Shown piece after piece: positions 32,185 through 41,411 of a stretch of DNA of 64,000 bases. The stretch's first letter is position 1; the number at the start of each line of letters is the position of its first letter. Both the position numbers and the translations under genes were made by a program. The notes under the pieces are model-generated. The model did no database searches and was not told where the DNA came from. It worked only from the letters and a program-made list of their open reading frames with translations. Source of the DNA: CAZLMG01 sp964560765 (GTDB lineage: Bacteria > Bdellovibrionota_B > Oligoflexia > Oligoflexales > CAZLMG01); the NCBI GenBank assembly GCA_964560765.1, contig CAZLMG010000009.1, positions 80,847-144,846 of the forward strand. The letters run 5' to 3'.

Positions 32185-34449
32185 ATGCAACAATTGAACG
32201 AGTTATTGCAAGATCTCAGCAACGAGCATCAGGATCTTTTCCGGCGACGACAAGCGATCCTACCCTTTGCCGCCTATCTGGATCGACTCCGACGCACTCC
32301 CGAGTCCATGTGTCGAAGCGCTGCCAAATACATGCTAGATGCTTTCGATTATTACGGCATTCGCAATACAGTTGGTCGAACCGGGGCGTCGATGCGGCGC
32401 TTTAAACTGTTCGATCGCCCCACCGAAATGCATGGACCCATCGTCGGCGGTGAAATCGTCCAAGACGAAATCTATAGCATCTTAAACGCCTTTGTTCGGC
32501 AGGGTCACTCGAATAAATTGATACTCTTGCACGGCCCGAACGGCTCCTCAAAGTCGACCACACTAGACAGCATCGCCGCCGCAATGGCCGCGTATAGCGA
32601 AACTGACGAAGGTGCCGTCTACCGGTTCAATTGGATCTTTCCCACAGAAAAGAGCGCCAACCCCAAGGCTACGGGCGAATCGGGGCCGATTGGCTTTGGC
32701 GGAATGTTGCAGCAGCCTACGGAAGCCCTGAATTCGTACGCACTCTTGGATGAGTCTAAGGTTGCATCGCGCATCTTTTCCGAATTCAAAGATAACCCTA
32801 TCTATTTGCTGCCGATGCCTCAGCGCGAGTTGCTCTTGCGCCGCTGGATCAGTGAAAAGCAGGGCTGTCGCCCCGAAGACGTCGAACTACCACCGCACAT
32901 GCTCTACAGTGGGCTGTCGAAAAAGAATCAGCTCATCATGGAAAATCTGCTGACCGCCTACGAAGGCGATCTCAACAAAGTGCTGCGCCATATCCAAGTC
33001 GAGCGATTCTACTATTCAAAGCAGTATCGAGTTGGCGTCGCCACTGTGGAACCACGCATGTCGGTGGATGCGGTCGAAAAGCAACTGACCATGGACAATA
33101 ATATTCAGAATCTGCCTAGCATCCTACACAACATTCGCTTTCACGAGGCCTTTGGCCCATTGATTGAAGCGAACCGAGGCATGCTTGAGTTTTCCGACAT
33201 GCTGAAGCGACCAATCGAGTCCTTCAAATATCTCCTGACGACTGTCGAGCAGGGAACTCTAGACCTGCCCTCTTCGACGGCGAATCTTGACATTGTGTTT
33301 TTTGGCACGACCAATGAAAAACATCTCGATGCCTTCAAGACTGTGCCCGATTTCCCATCCTTTCGCAGTCGATTTGAACTCATTACGGTGCCGTATCTAC
33401 TGCGTCCATCCTTGGAGTGTAAGATTTACGAGGACGACGTTCGGGCTGTTAGCAAGGTGATCAAGGTCGCACCGCATGCGGTCCATTACCTGTGCACTTG
33501 GGCCGTGATGACTCGCCTGAAGCAGCCCGATCCCGAACAATACGAAAATCAATATCGAGCACTCATCGCTAGACTGGACCCCCTGCGCAAGATTTGGCTG
33601 TATGAAGAGCGGACGATGCGACCGTTCTTCAAGCCCGGGGAGGAGTCGAAGCTCATGGAACTTCGCAAGAAGATTGTGGGTGAGCATTCAGGCGTCGTCA
33701 TTTATGAGGGCCGCTTTGGCGCGTCGCCACGGGAAGTGCGCGCCATGCTGCACCGAGCCGCGCAAGACCCAGCGCACAAGACCCTGACTCCCTTGGCCAT
33801 CTTTGATGCTCTGCGCAAACTCATTCGCGATCGCACGGTCTATGAGTTTCTGCAATTCGAACCTCGCGGCAAGTACCACGATGCGGCAGGGTTTATCAAA
33901 ACTCTAGAAGAAGACTTTGCCGATGTGTTTGAGCACGAAGTCCTTTCCGCCATGACACTGGTCGAAGAGGGGCAATATGCTGAGTTGTTGCAGCGTTATG
34001 TCGATAATGTTGTAGCTACTGTGAAGAAGGAGAGAATCTATAACTCGTCAACCAGTAGTTATGCCGAGCCGAATCATGCCCTGATGAAGGAAGTAGAAAG
34101 AATCATTGGTACCAATGGCGCACCAGAGCGGCACCGGGAAGGTCTTCTTGGCCGCATCGCCGCTTGGCAGATCGAACATCGAGGAGAAAAAGCCGAAGTC
34201 GGGGTTATCTTCCATGACATCTTGGGAAAAATTCAAGAGCACTATCACGAGGAACGCAAAAAGTTCGTCGATCAGAATTTCATTGCCATGCTCAGCTTAG
34301 AAACGGATGAGGAACGGTCCATTAAGTCCGAAGATATCGAACTCGCAAAGAGTACGTTCTCAGAGCTCGAACGCCGATTTGGCTATGACCGCATTAGCGC
34401 AAAGGAATGCGTCAAATTTCTGGTAAATATGCGCAAGAAGAAAACCTAA
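32185..34449 (+). CDS. prkA: PrkA/YeaG-type serine protein kinase
   Basis: This 754-residue protein matches the PrkA AAA domain plus kinase-like C-terminal family. The Walker A loop is LLHGPNGSSKSTTLDSIAAA near residue 115, and other conserved stretches are GEIVQDEIYSILNAFVRQG, RGMLEFSDMLKRPIESFKYL, TVEQGTLDLPS, LDIVFFGTTNEKHLDAFK and GRFGASPREVRAML. In enterobacteria YeaG works with YeaH and YcgB (SpoVR-like) under starvation, and in Bacillus PrkA affects sporulation. Neither partner is near. CGAGG lies eight bases before the ATG. Its end overlaps the convergent HD-domain gene by four bases. Confidence 0.93.
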   Translation: MQQLNELLQDLSNEHQDLFRRRQAILPFAAYLDRLRRTPESMCRSAAKYMLDAFDYYGIRNTVGRTGASMRRFKLFDRPTEMHGPIVGGEIVQDEIYSILNAFVRQGHSNKLILLHGPNGSSKSTTLDSIAAAMAAYSETDEGAVYRFNWIFPTEKSANPKATGESGPIGFGGMLQQPTEALNSYALLDESKVASRIFSEFKDNPIYLLPMPQRELLLRRWISEKQGCRPEDVELPPHMLYSGLSKKNQLIMENLLTAYEGDLNKVLRHIQVERFYYSKQYRVGVATVEPRMSVDAVEKQLTMDNNIQNLPSILHNIRFHEAFGPLIEANRGMLEFSDMLKRPIESFKYLLTTVEQGTLDLPSSTANLDIVFFGTTNEKHLDAFKTVPDFPSFRSRFELITVPYLLRPSLECKIYEDDVRAVSKVIKVAPHAVHYLCTWAVMTRLKQPDPEQYENQYRALIARLDPLRKIWLYEERTMRPFFKPGEESKLMELRKKIVGEHSGVVIYEGRFGASPREVRAMLHRAAQDPAHKTLTPLAIFDALRKLIRDRTVYEFLQFEPRGKYHDAAGFIKTLEEDFADVFEHEVLSAMTLVEEGQYAELLQRYVDNVVATVKKERIYNSSTSSYAEPNHALMKEVERIIGTNGAPERHREGLLGRIAAWQIEHRGEKAEVGVIFHDILGKIQEHYHEERKKFVDQNFIAMLSLETDEERSIKSEDIELAKSTFSELERRFGYDRISAKECVKFLVNMRKKKT

Positions 34450-36005
34450 GACAAGTCTCGCAATGTCTCAAGAATCTTCTGCTTCAAACGCCCAGCAATG
34501 GGCGCCCCCTGTTCATCTCGTTCACCGGTAACATAGAGGCGATGGATCGTAGTCGCGGCGTTGTTATTCACGACGGTGGTGAAATCCTCGATGGGAACTA
34601 CGCGAGGAATCTGTCGTTCGTCCTTCTTAATCAGTCGCAAATAGTTCGAGCTCTTTTCATCCGCGAGGCGCGGCCGAAAGCGGGTCAAAGAGGTAGCGTT
34701 GGTGATATTTTCCCATTCAAAGCCTGCGTCTTCGATCACTTTTTTCGCTGACTGCAGACTGCGTTCGGCTTCTTGATCCTGGCCGGTAAACGATGTCTCA
34801 AAGACCCGCTTCCATATCCGGCGGTTATAGAGCAAGTTGCGTAGAAGCTTGTCAAACTCCGCTCTTTGGAACACGTCTTTAATCTGCGATCGTGCAGCTG
34901 CGGCTAAAGCATTCGACACGTTGCTCTCATCAAGATCGGTATAAGCATCCAGATCAACGGGAAATCGCCAGCCGCCTAGCCTCTTCGCCAGGTTTTGCAT
35001 CATCGCCTCGGCACCCATCCCGGTTTTATGAAAATACACCTGCAAATACATCGAGTGCCGCGCACGCAAATAATCCTCAAATGCCGCCAACCCCGAGTAG
35101 GTAATCGCCACATGCAGACTCTGATCCGTATCATCAAAATACATACACAGAGAGTCCATGATGCGGGACGTGTCAAACAGCCCATAGACAACGCCGCATT
35201 CACGCGAGTCACGGAGCAGGTAGTCCATACGATCGATGTCCAACTCACCACTGATAAGTTCGTTAACTAGACGGTGAACACCATAGAGTAGCACCGGGGA
35301 AGTTGGCGCCGGCCGAATGCCAGGGGCAATCACTGAAACCACGTCGCGAGGATCTACTTGCAATCGCAGATGCGGATACTGACGATAGGTTTCGGTGAGC
35401 AGCTTATCGATCAATAACATCGAGAAAACTTCATGACGCACATGGACGACTGCCGGGTCCTTGCCTTGAGCAACCAGCTTTTCGCAATACTGCCGGACGT
35501 AATCGCCGAGGTAATCCGGCATCGTCCCCGCACTACGCTCCATCTCCGCCCAACTTGGCAGGAAGCGCTCGCCAGAATGAGAAAATGGGGGATGCCCGAC
35601 GTCGTGCAACAGAGCTGCGAGACGCACCAACTGCAAGTTGTATTCTGAATCGAAGACATTATCTAATAGCGGAAAGGTTGGTGCTACGGCACCATGACGA
35701 ACCGCCCCATGTCGCTGTCGCTCCTGCATTGCAAAGTCCGGATAACGGGATAGTTGCTGTGAAAGGCGCCGCTGGTTGGTTGCCAACTTGTGCCAAGCTA
35801 CGCCCGCAAGATGCATCACACCCAATGAGTGCTCAAAGCGGCTGTGAGATGCGCCCGGAAACACATAGCTCAGAAACGCTAGTTGCTTGATCCGTCGAAG
35901 ACGCTGGACAACCGGGTGTTCGAGCACGGCGTCTTCGAGAGCTGTGACATCAATCGTACCGTGGACGTTATCGCGAATGCGCCGAACAATTTCCAGATTC
36001 ACCAT
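34446..36005 (-). CDS. HD-superfamily (dNTPase-like) phosphohydrolase
   Basis: This is a 519-residue HD-domain metal-dependent phosphohydrolase. The metal site is built from HSRFEHSLGVMHL (His) and LLHDVGHPPFSHSGE (HD), then a downstream Asp in DIDRMDYLLRDSRECGV. The layout matches the family that includes deoxyguanosine triphosphatase-like and YwfO/YdhJ-like enzymes, which split dNTPs or other nucleotides. The start at 36005 (MVNLEIVRRIRDNVHG) has GAGGG upstream; an in-frame ATG 45 bp earlier gives a non-conserved extension. The dNTP-like role is by family only. It is divergent from pyrD. Confidence 0.87.
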   Translation of the reverse strand: MVNLEIVRRIRDNVHGTIDVTALEDAVLEHPVVQRLRRIKQLAFLSYVFPGASHSRFEHSLGVMHLAGVAWHKLATNQRRLSQQLSRYPDFAMQERQRHGAVRHGAVAPTFPLLDNVFDSEYNLQLVRLAALLHDVGHPPFSHSGERFLPSWAEMERSAGTMPDYLGDYVRQYCEKLVAQGKDPAVVHVRHEVFSMLLIDKLLTETYRQYPHLRLQVDPRDVVSVIAPGIRPAPTSPVLLYGVHRLVNELISGELDIDRMDYLLRDSRECGVVYGLFDTSRIMDSLCMYFDDTDQSLHVAITYSGLAAFEDYLRARHSMYLQVYFHKTGMGAEAMMQNLAKRLGGWRFPVDLDAYTDLDESNVSNALAAAARSQIKDVFQRAEFDKLLRNLLYNRRIWKRVFETSFTGQDQEAERSLQSAKKVIEDAGFEWENITNATSLTRFRPRLADEKSSNYLRLIKKDERQIPRVVPIEDFTTVVNNNAATTIHRLYVTGERDEQGAPIAGRLKQKILETLRDLS

Positions 36006-36090
36006 GAATCGCCCTCTGCCACAAATACAGGTTAAAACCGGGTCGGCCACGCTACCATAAGGGGTCTCGGCAGGCTACCCAGCATTACCC

Positions 36091-36119
36091 GCGACAATTG
36101 CCTGGTCGGCTGCTATGAT
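36091..36119 (+). promoter_or_regulatory. Predicted extended -10 promoter of pyrD
   Basis: GCGACA (36091-36096) and TATGAT (36114-36119) are 17 bp apart, and the -10 is preceded by TGC, an extended -10. Transcription would begin near 36126, leaving a leader of about 37 bases before the pyrD ATG. Confidence 0.6.
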
Positions 36120-36162
36120 CGGCCCCGCACGTCGTACTATTCTTTTGCAATTCAGGGATGTT

Positions 36163-37230
36163 ATGAATGTAATCAGCAAACGTTGGCTGACTCAAACTGG
36201 CACGCGGCTGTTGCGGCTCTTGCCAGCCGAAACCGCCCATCATTGGGGCATGCGCCTGCTACAAAACAAACAGCTGCGCTCCCTCACAACGCCTTCGCTC
36301 CATTACCTGAAAGCCGGAATGCGCATGCGCGTACCTGGTGTTGGCCATTTGCCACATCCGATTGGGCTTGCGGCTGGCTTCGACAAGAACGCTCTGGCGC
36401 CGCATGGATTGGCTCGACTTGGATTCTCTTTCTTGGAGCTTGGGGCTGTAACTCCACTGCCCCAGCCCGGCAATCCTAAGCCTCGAGTTTTTCGACAACC
36501 CGAGCAGCACTCGCTGATCAACCGCATGGGCTTCAATAGCGATGGCGTCGCCACGGTGAGTAAGCGCCTAACTAAACTTCGCTGGGATCAAGAGCAAACG
36601 CCCCTTGGCATCAACATTGGCAAGAACAAGACCACAAAGGATGATGCTGCGTTAGATGATTTCTTGCAAGTGCTGGAACAGGTGCGGAACCTGGTGCGGT
36701 TTGCCGTACTCAACATCTCATCACCCAATACACCCGGCTTGCGCAGCTTAGCGACTCCGGAGTTTCTGCAAAACGTAGCCATGCGCGCCAACGACCTATT
36801 GCCGAAGCTGTGGATTAAGCTCGATCCTGACCTGAACCGCCGCGATTTTCAGAACCTAGTCGCCGCAGCCGGTAAATTAGGATTCCAGGGCCTGATCTTG
36901 ACGAATACACATCGCGTCACTTGGCCAGAGGTTGGTGGTCAAAGCGGGGCACCGTTGGCTGTATTAGCGGCTTCTCGCCTGGAGTGGGCCTGGGAAGTCC
37001 ATCAAGGAAGTCTGCCAATGATTGCTTCCGGTGGCATCATGAGCGGCCTGGATATCATAGAACGCATCCTGCGCGGCGCATCTGCGGTACAAATCTATTC
37101 AGCTCTGGTCTATCGGGGGCCTTGGGTCGTTGCCGACCTCTTGCAGGAACTGTATGCAGAAATGCAACTGCGCGGTATCGAGTGTCTCGAAGACTTGAAG
37201 GGTCAGTACTACGAAACCAGTAAACGCTAA
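36163..37230 (+). CDS. pyrD: Dihydroorotate dehydrogenase (quinone), class 2
   Basis: This 355-residue flavoprotein oxidises dihydroorotate to orotate in pyrimidine synthesis, passing electrons to quinone. The N-terminal extension (SKRWLTQTGTRLLRLLPAET, HHWGMRLL) that docks class 2 enzymes on the membrane is present. The core has IGLAAGFDKNALAPHGLARL, VTPLPQPGNPKPRVFR, NRMGFNSDGV, LGINIGKNKTT, the catalytic-Ser block NISSPNTPGLRSL and ASGGIMSGLD. The start at 36163 has AGGGA five bases upstream; the longer frame from 36115 overlaps the promoter. Its stop overlaps the convergent response regulator by three to four bases. Confidence 0.95.
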   Translation: MNVISKRWLTQTGTRLLRLLPAETAHHWGMRLLQNKQLRSLTTPSLHYLKAGMRMRVPGVGHLPHPIGLAAGFDKNALAPHGLARLGFSFLELGAVTPLPQPGNPKPRVFRQPEQHSLINRMGFNSDGVATVSKRLTKLRWDQEQTPLGINIGKNKTTKDDAALDDFLQVLEQVRNLVRFAVLNISSPNTPGLRSLATPEFLQNVAMRANDLLPKLWIKLDPDLNRRDFQNLVAAAGKLGFQGLILTNTHRVTWPEVGGQSGAPLAVLAASRLEWAWEVHQGSLPMIASGGIMSGLDIIERILRGASAVQIYSALVYRGPWVVADLLQELYAEMQLRGIECLEDLKGQYYETSKR

Positions 37231-37607
37231 GCGGCTGGCTCCAAAACTTTGCGTACGCGCGAGACTAATTCCTTGGGATGGAATGGCTTACGGATGTAAT
37301 CTTTGGCCCCGAGCTTGACGCCCTGGATCACCACGTTTTCTTGAGCTAATGCGGTAAGTAAGACGACGGGAATGGACTTAGTTTGAGCGGTCGACTTCAT
37401 AACTCGCAGCACTTGTAGACCGTCAATTCCCGGCATCAGGATATCCAAAAGCACCAAGTCCGGAATCTTCTCGCCATTCACTTTTTGCAATGCTTGCTCA
37501 CCGGTATCGGCAGTGACCACGTCAAAGCCGGCCTTTTCCAAGACCATCTTGATGAGGCGCTGAATGTGGGTTTCATCTTCTACAACCAGCACCAAAGGCT
37601 TGCTCAT
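37227..37607 (-). CDS. Single-domain response regulator
   Basis: This 126-residue protein is only a receiver domain: VLVVEDETHIQRL (acidic pocket), LVLLDILMPGIDG (phospho-accepting Asp near residue 53), VVLLTALAQ (switch Thr) and GAKDYIRKPFHP (Lys). There is no output domain, so it works by protein-protein contact or as a phosphate relay. The start at 37607 has AAGGAGG at the right spacing; the longer frame to 37655 overlaps the end of the kinase gene. The kinase lies 25 bp upstream on the same strand, so they form a two-component pair. Confidence 0.92.
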   Translation of the reverse strand: MSKPLVLVVEDETHIQRLIKMVLEKAGFDVVTADTGEQALQKVNGEKIPDLVLLDILMPGIDGLQVLRVMKSTAQTKSIPVVLLTALAQENVVIQGVKLGAKDYIRKPFHPKELVSRVRKVLEPAA

Positions 37608-37632
37608 GCGTTCCTCCTTGGAACACTCGCGA

Positions 37633-38847
37633 TCATGCGCGTCGTTTCCGATCACGTACCTGACCCAGTTCGATTTTGGATTGTTCCGAGATCGGCCAAA
37701 TAAAACGAAACAATCCCCGCTGACTTTGGTGTCGTACGTATGTCAAACGGGCGAGATGGCGCTCAGCGATCTGTCGCGCTACGAAAAGCCCTAAGCCAAG
37801 TCCGCGACGTCGAGACGGACGCGAGGATCGCACAGGATGCCGGTAAAACCTGAGGAAAATGAGTTCCTCCGAACCCACGGGCACACCCTTGCCTTCGTCG
37901 AGAATATCAATCACCAATGATTCATCAAGTCCGTACGCATTTACCTGGACAACGCCAGAACCTCCATGCTCGATTGCATTCTGAATCACTTCGGAAATCG
38001 CTCTCTCAACGAGCGACTTGCGCCCTTCGATCACGAGATCCAAATCACTCTGCCAATGCAGCCGAATAACAGACTTAGCAGCATCACCTGAACCCGAGTG
38101 TGTTTCACCAATAATTCGCTCGAGGAGAGCGTGCATAGGTATGGGTTCCAATGGCTGGCCACCCTGTTCGACAGAAAACGATGTATGCAACGCCACTTTC
38201 AACTTCTCCATGGCGCGTAACGCATTCGCGGCTTGCTGCAAGATGACTTGCGCACACTCTGCCGCTGACTCTGAAGTTAGCTCTCCATCCGCAAGCAACG
38301 TTGAGTACCCAGCAATCGAACTGAGTGGCGTGCGAAGTTCGTGATCAATCAACGACTGAAAGTCTGCACCGACGCGTGAGTTGAGCTCCTGTAATGCGGA
38401 TTCGGTGACAAAGTGATCGAGATCACTATTTTCGATCCATGTTGAGAGTCTGCGTCCAAGGGCCTCCATGGGACCGCTGAGTTGTCCGGTGGCATGCCGG
38501 CCGCGAAACTTCGGCTGAACAAAGAAAGCGAGTTGAACAGGAGACATGGCCTGCTCGGGGTAATACACATACACATTCACCGGCCAAAGCTTGCGCTGCT
38601 CGCCTTGAAAGGCCGGGCGAAACCAACCCAGTGGTGGTGAATGCTGCGTCCGCCCAGAAAAATATGCATCCGTCCATTGCGCCGTAGCCGGCCATTGGAT
38701 GTTTTCTGAATCCATGTCTAAGACAAGATTCAATCGGCCGCCTTCGATACGATAGCAGGCGCCAGCGATATAACCCAAACTGCGCAAGAATCGCGAAAAG
38801 ACGTCGCGATCTAGGCCGTTTAAAGCATGCAGTGCTGACAGTTCCAT
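37633..38847 (-). CDS. Sensor histidine kinase
   Basis: This 404-residue kinase has no transmembrane segment, so it is cytosolic. The N-terminal ~150 residues form a sensor-like region of unknown ligand (LGYIAGACYRIEGGRLNLVL). The kinase core has H-box IDHELRTPLSSIAGY near residue 168, N-box SEVIQNAIEHGG, G1 VIDILDEGKGVPV and G2 RGLGLGLFVARQI. It phosphorylates its own His and passes the phosphate to the receiver gene downstream. No DNA-binding output is encoded here, so the pathway target is elsewhere. Confidence 0.9.
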   Translation of the reverse strand: MELSALHALNGLDRDVFSRFLRSLGYIAGACYRIEGGRLNLVLDMDSENIQWPATAQWTDAYFSGRTQHSPPLGWFRPAFQGEQRKLWPVNVYVYYPEQAMSPVQLAFFVQPKFRGRHATGQLSGPMEALGRRLSTWIENSDLDHFVTESALQELNSRVGADFQSLIDHELRTPLSSIAGYSTLLADGELTSESAAECAQVILQQAANALRAMEKLKVALHTSFSVEQGGQPLEPIPMHALLERIIGETHSGSGDAAKSVIRLHWQSDLDLVIEGRKSLVERAISEVIQNAIEHGGSGVVQVNAYGLDESLVIDILDEGKGVPVGSEELIFLRFYRHPVRSSRPSRRRGLGLGLFVARQIAERHLARLTYVRHQSQRGLFRFIWPISEQSKIELGQVRDRKRRA

Positions 38848-39017
38848 GGGCGGTAGACTCCAGGGGACAAGCCCTATGTTCAGACTATCGGAGCTGCGAC
38901 TCGGAACCTGAGTTAGATTTGATCATTCGACTTAACCAGCAGACTTTACATAACAATTTAATCATAATTCGCCAGCTTCTAGATGCGGCGCTGTTAGCTG
39001 GCAGACGCACTTTCAGC

Positions 39018-39023
39018 TATAAT
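39018..39023 (+). promoter_or_regulatory. Consensus -10 box before the coiled-coil gene
   Basis: A perfect TATAAT followed by GAGACG lies 65 bp before the ATG at 39089. The best -35 position holds only a weak TTAGCT (38994-38999). The same TATAATGAGA sequence is found before the MBL-fold gene. Confidence 0.5.
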
Positions 39024-39088
39024 GAGACGTAAGACATCATCACAATTCAAAATCCCGCTTATCGATACTTTCGGTTTGATTCACTCGA

Positions 39089-41371
39089 ATGAAGGGGTGG
39101 AACGTGTATCTGAATGCAATTCGCTATCGCGTTAATCAAGAGTCGGAACCGACAACATGGAGATTTCACCATGGATCGGGAACTCTACATAACGTGATCT
39201 GCGTTGGCCACGACCGACCGCACCTTATCGCGATTCAATCCGCATTAGTCTATGCCTTGACCGGCCGTGGCGACAACAAAACCGCCGAAGCCGCGCTGCA
39301 TTTGTCAGATGCCGCAGGTGATGCATGGATCATCGAGCGCACAGCCCAACGCACCCGCTACATGCGCAACGGCAAGCCCCTAACCGATGAACAATCCCAG
39401 CAATCATTGCTAAACGCCATCCTTGATTCGGACATCGTGTCGGTGGAGAACAGTGCCAACATCTCTCCGATTAAGTGCTTGGAAGTTCGTACCGAGGGCG
39501 AGAATCTGATGGCTGCGACGGCTTCCGACGATCGAGCTAACCGCGATCGGATGCAGGCGATCAACGAAGAGCTACGCAGCAAACTTGCGGACGATCTCAC
39601 TCGCGTTTTTGGGCAGAAAGCGTTCAGCAACCCCAAGACTGTCATCAATCTGACCCGCCGCATCGAACCTATTGCCGCGCAGCTGACACAACTCCTCCGA
39701 TTACGCAAAGACCTGACCGCAAATTTCCAGGGCGAACTTCCAGTCGACAACAAACACATTCCGCTACTGAAGGATCAACTTGCGCTGCTCGACAAATTGC
39801 AGCAGGTAGCCGAACCACTTCTCGATCCCGCTAATGCGCCGGCGCAGGTCCGCGACCGAATCAGCAAGATTGACTCTCAGATTGCCGAGCTTTGCCGCGC
39901 CTGTGGCATCAAATCGGCGCAAGAGCTTCCTGAGACTGTGCCGTGGCCAAAGCTGATCGAAATTCGCGGCCGCGTAGCGTTCTATGACAAATTGACCGAG
40001 CTATCTGATAAGGCCGCATCGCTATCCAAGGACCGCGTTGGCAAAATATTCGAAAGTTACGTCGACCACCTTTCCGAGCTGCTGGAAAGCAAATCGCAAA
40101 TTACTAGCGAACTTGAAAGCTGCCTCAGTTCATTACAGCTGGAAATGCAGATATTTGAAAAGTCAAAGGAGACTCGCGTCAAAAAAACTCTCGATGCAGT
40201 GGGTTCATTCTTGCGACCGGAGTTGAAATCGCAGCAAACCAGCATGGAAGCCACGCATACCGGCCGACTGGAAAAGGCAAGAATGGCGGTCGACTTTGCT
40301 TTAGCAAAACTCGGCGAACTTGACAGCGAGCTTGGCAAATCACGTGAGCAGTTTGCTGCTCACGAAGCCAGTATGCATGAACGCCATGGAAAGCTGCGGG
40401 ACGAGTTTTCTAGACTCTTAGAGCAATGGCGCGGCCTGGCTAAGGCGAATGGACTCCCTGAGAATCTAGAACTTTCTGGGGTCATGAAACTATCCATTCG
40501 CCATCAGCAGCTCATTTACCTGGGGCACAAGCGAGAGGAATTGACCCGCCAGCTAGAGGCACGCCGTAGCCAACTGCAGAGCGTCGAAGAGTTGGTGTAT
40601 AAGTGGCGCACTATGACTGGCAGCCACAAGTCAGATCGCATCAACAATGAAGTCATTCTTCTCGCGGAAGCGCAAGGCATGCTGCGTTATCGCAATTCCA
40701 AGTCTGAGCAACTGCAGAAACTACTCAGCGATGCTGAACAATCCAAGGTCCAGCACATGCTAACCATCGAGCTCGACAATCGCATCCGTGACGCTCAAGA
40801 AAAATGGCATGAGGCCTTTCACGCGTTGCAGATTCCTACTTTGTCGGTTAGCGACCGAAACTGGCCCACTTTCTTTGAAAAGGCGCACACAATTCAGGCT
40901 CTGAGTGAAATCTTGCATGAAGCACGCAAGCCGTTCACCGGCGCCCAAATCTTCAGCTCGGCAGCCAGCGATACGCCCATCACCCTATATCTTTGGAAAA
41001 CTGACGGCTTGTCAAACAAGCATCGCATTGACGTCATGCAGGCTCTGGAGACAAGTCCTCCGACGACGTTGCAACTGCACTTAGTCAGCGATACGGCTCT
41101 TGCAGAAATGCTACAGAAGCTGGGCGCCGGTCGAGTTGAGCTTGCGCCGGCACGCCAAACAGGGGGAGCTGGCACCCGAGTCGTTGCGAGCCCTCAGCAA
41201 AACATAGCAACCGACGCGAAGCCGTCTGAACGCACGCTGACGACGTCAGAAAACATGAAACGCGCTACCGCGCAGACTAATTCCAATTTAGCGCACACTC
41301 CCATGCTGTCGGACAAGGCAAAGGCGGTTATGCAGCTGCTAGGTGGTGCCAGGCGCCCAGGTAGCCGCTAG
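39089..41371 (+). CDS. Large coiled-coil protein resembling an SMC/RecF ATPase without a P-loop
   Basis: This is a 760-residue cytoplasmic protein. Residues ~1-110 look like the first lobe of an SMC/RecF/Rad50 head (NAIRYRVNQ, then VICVGHDRPHLIAIQSALVY, ALTGRGDNKTAEAALHL), but at the Walker A site the expected GxxGxGKS reads GHDRPHLI (from Gly40), so ATP binding is unlikely there. Residues ~140-600 are mainly long charged helices with heptad-like spacing. The C-terminal part (residues 620-700) has short beta-like stretches and then a Ser/Thr-rich tail. It could be a degenerate SMC-like DNA or membrane scaffold. The start ATG has GGGGTGGA-type sequence only in the coding part; confidence in start is moderate. 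Confidence 0.72.
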   Translation: MKGWNVYLNAIRYRVNQESEPTTWRFHHGSGTLHNVICVGHDRPHLIAIQSALVYALTGRGDNKTAEAALHLSDAAGDAWIIERTAQRTRYMRNGKPLTDEQSQQSLLNAILDSDIVSVENSANISPIKCLEVRTEGENLMAATASDDRANRDRMQAINEELRSKLADDLTRVFGQKAFSNPKTVINLTRRIEPIAAQLTQLLRLRKDLTANFQGELPVDNKHIPLLKDQLALLDKLQQVAEPLLDPANAPAQVRDRISKIDSQIAELCRACGIKSAQELPETVPWPKLIEIRGRVAFYDKLTELSDKAASLSKDRVGKIFESYVDHLSELLESKSQITSELESCLSSLQLEMQIFEKSKETRVKKTLDAVGSFLRPELKSQQTSMEATHTGRLEKARMAVDFALAKLGELDSELGKSREQFAAHEASMHERHGKLRDEFSRLLEQWRGLAKANGLPENLELSGVMKLSIRHQQLIYLGHKREELTRQLEARRSQLQSVEELVYKWRTMTGSHKSDRINNEVILLAEAQGMLRYRNSKSEQLQKLLSDAEQSKVQHMLTIELDNRIRDAQEKWHEAFHALQIPTLSVSDRNWPTFFEKAHTIQALSEILHEARKPFTGAQIFSSAASDTPITLYLWKTDGLSNKHRIDVMQALETSPPTTLQLHLVSDTALAEMLQKLGAGRVELAPARQTGGAGTRVVASPQQNIATDAKPSERTLTTSENMKRATAQTNSNLAHTPMLSDKAKAVMQLLGGARRPGSR

Positions 41372-41411
41372 GCACGTCGCTGTCTCTGGTGGCAAAATTC
41401 AGAATTTGAAA

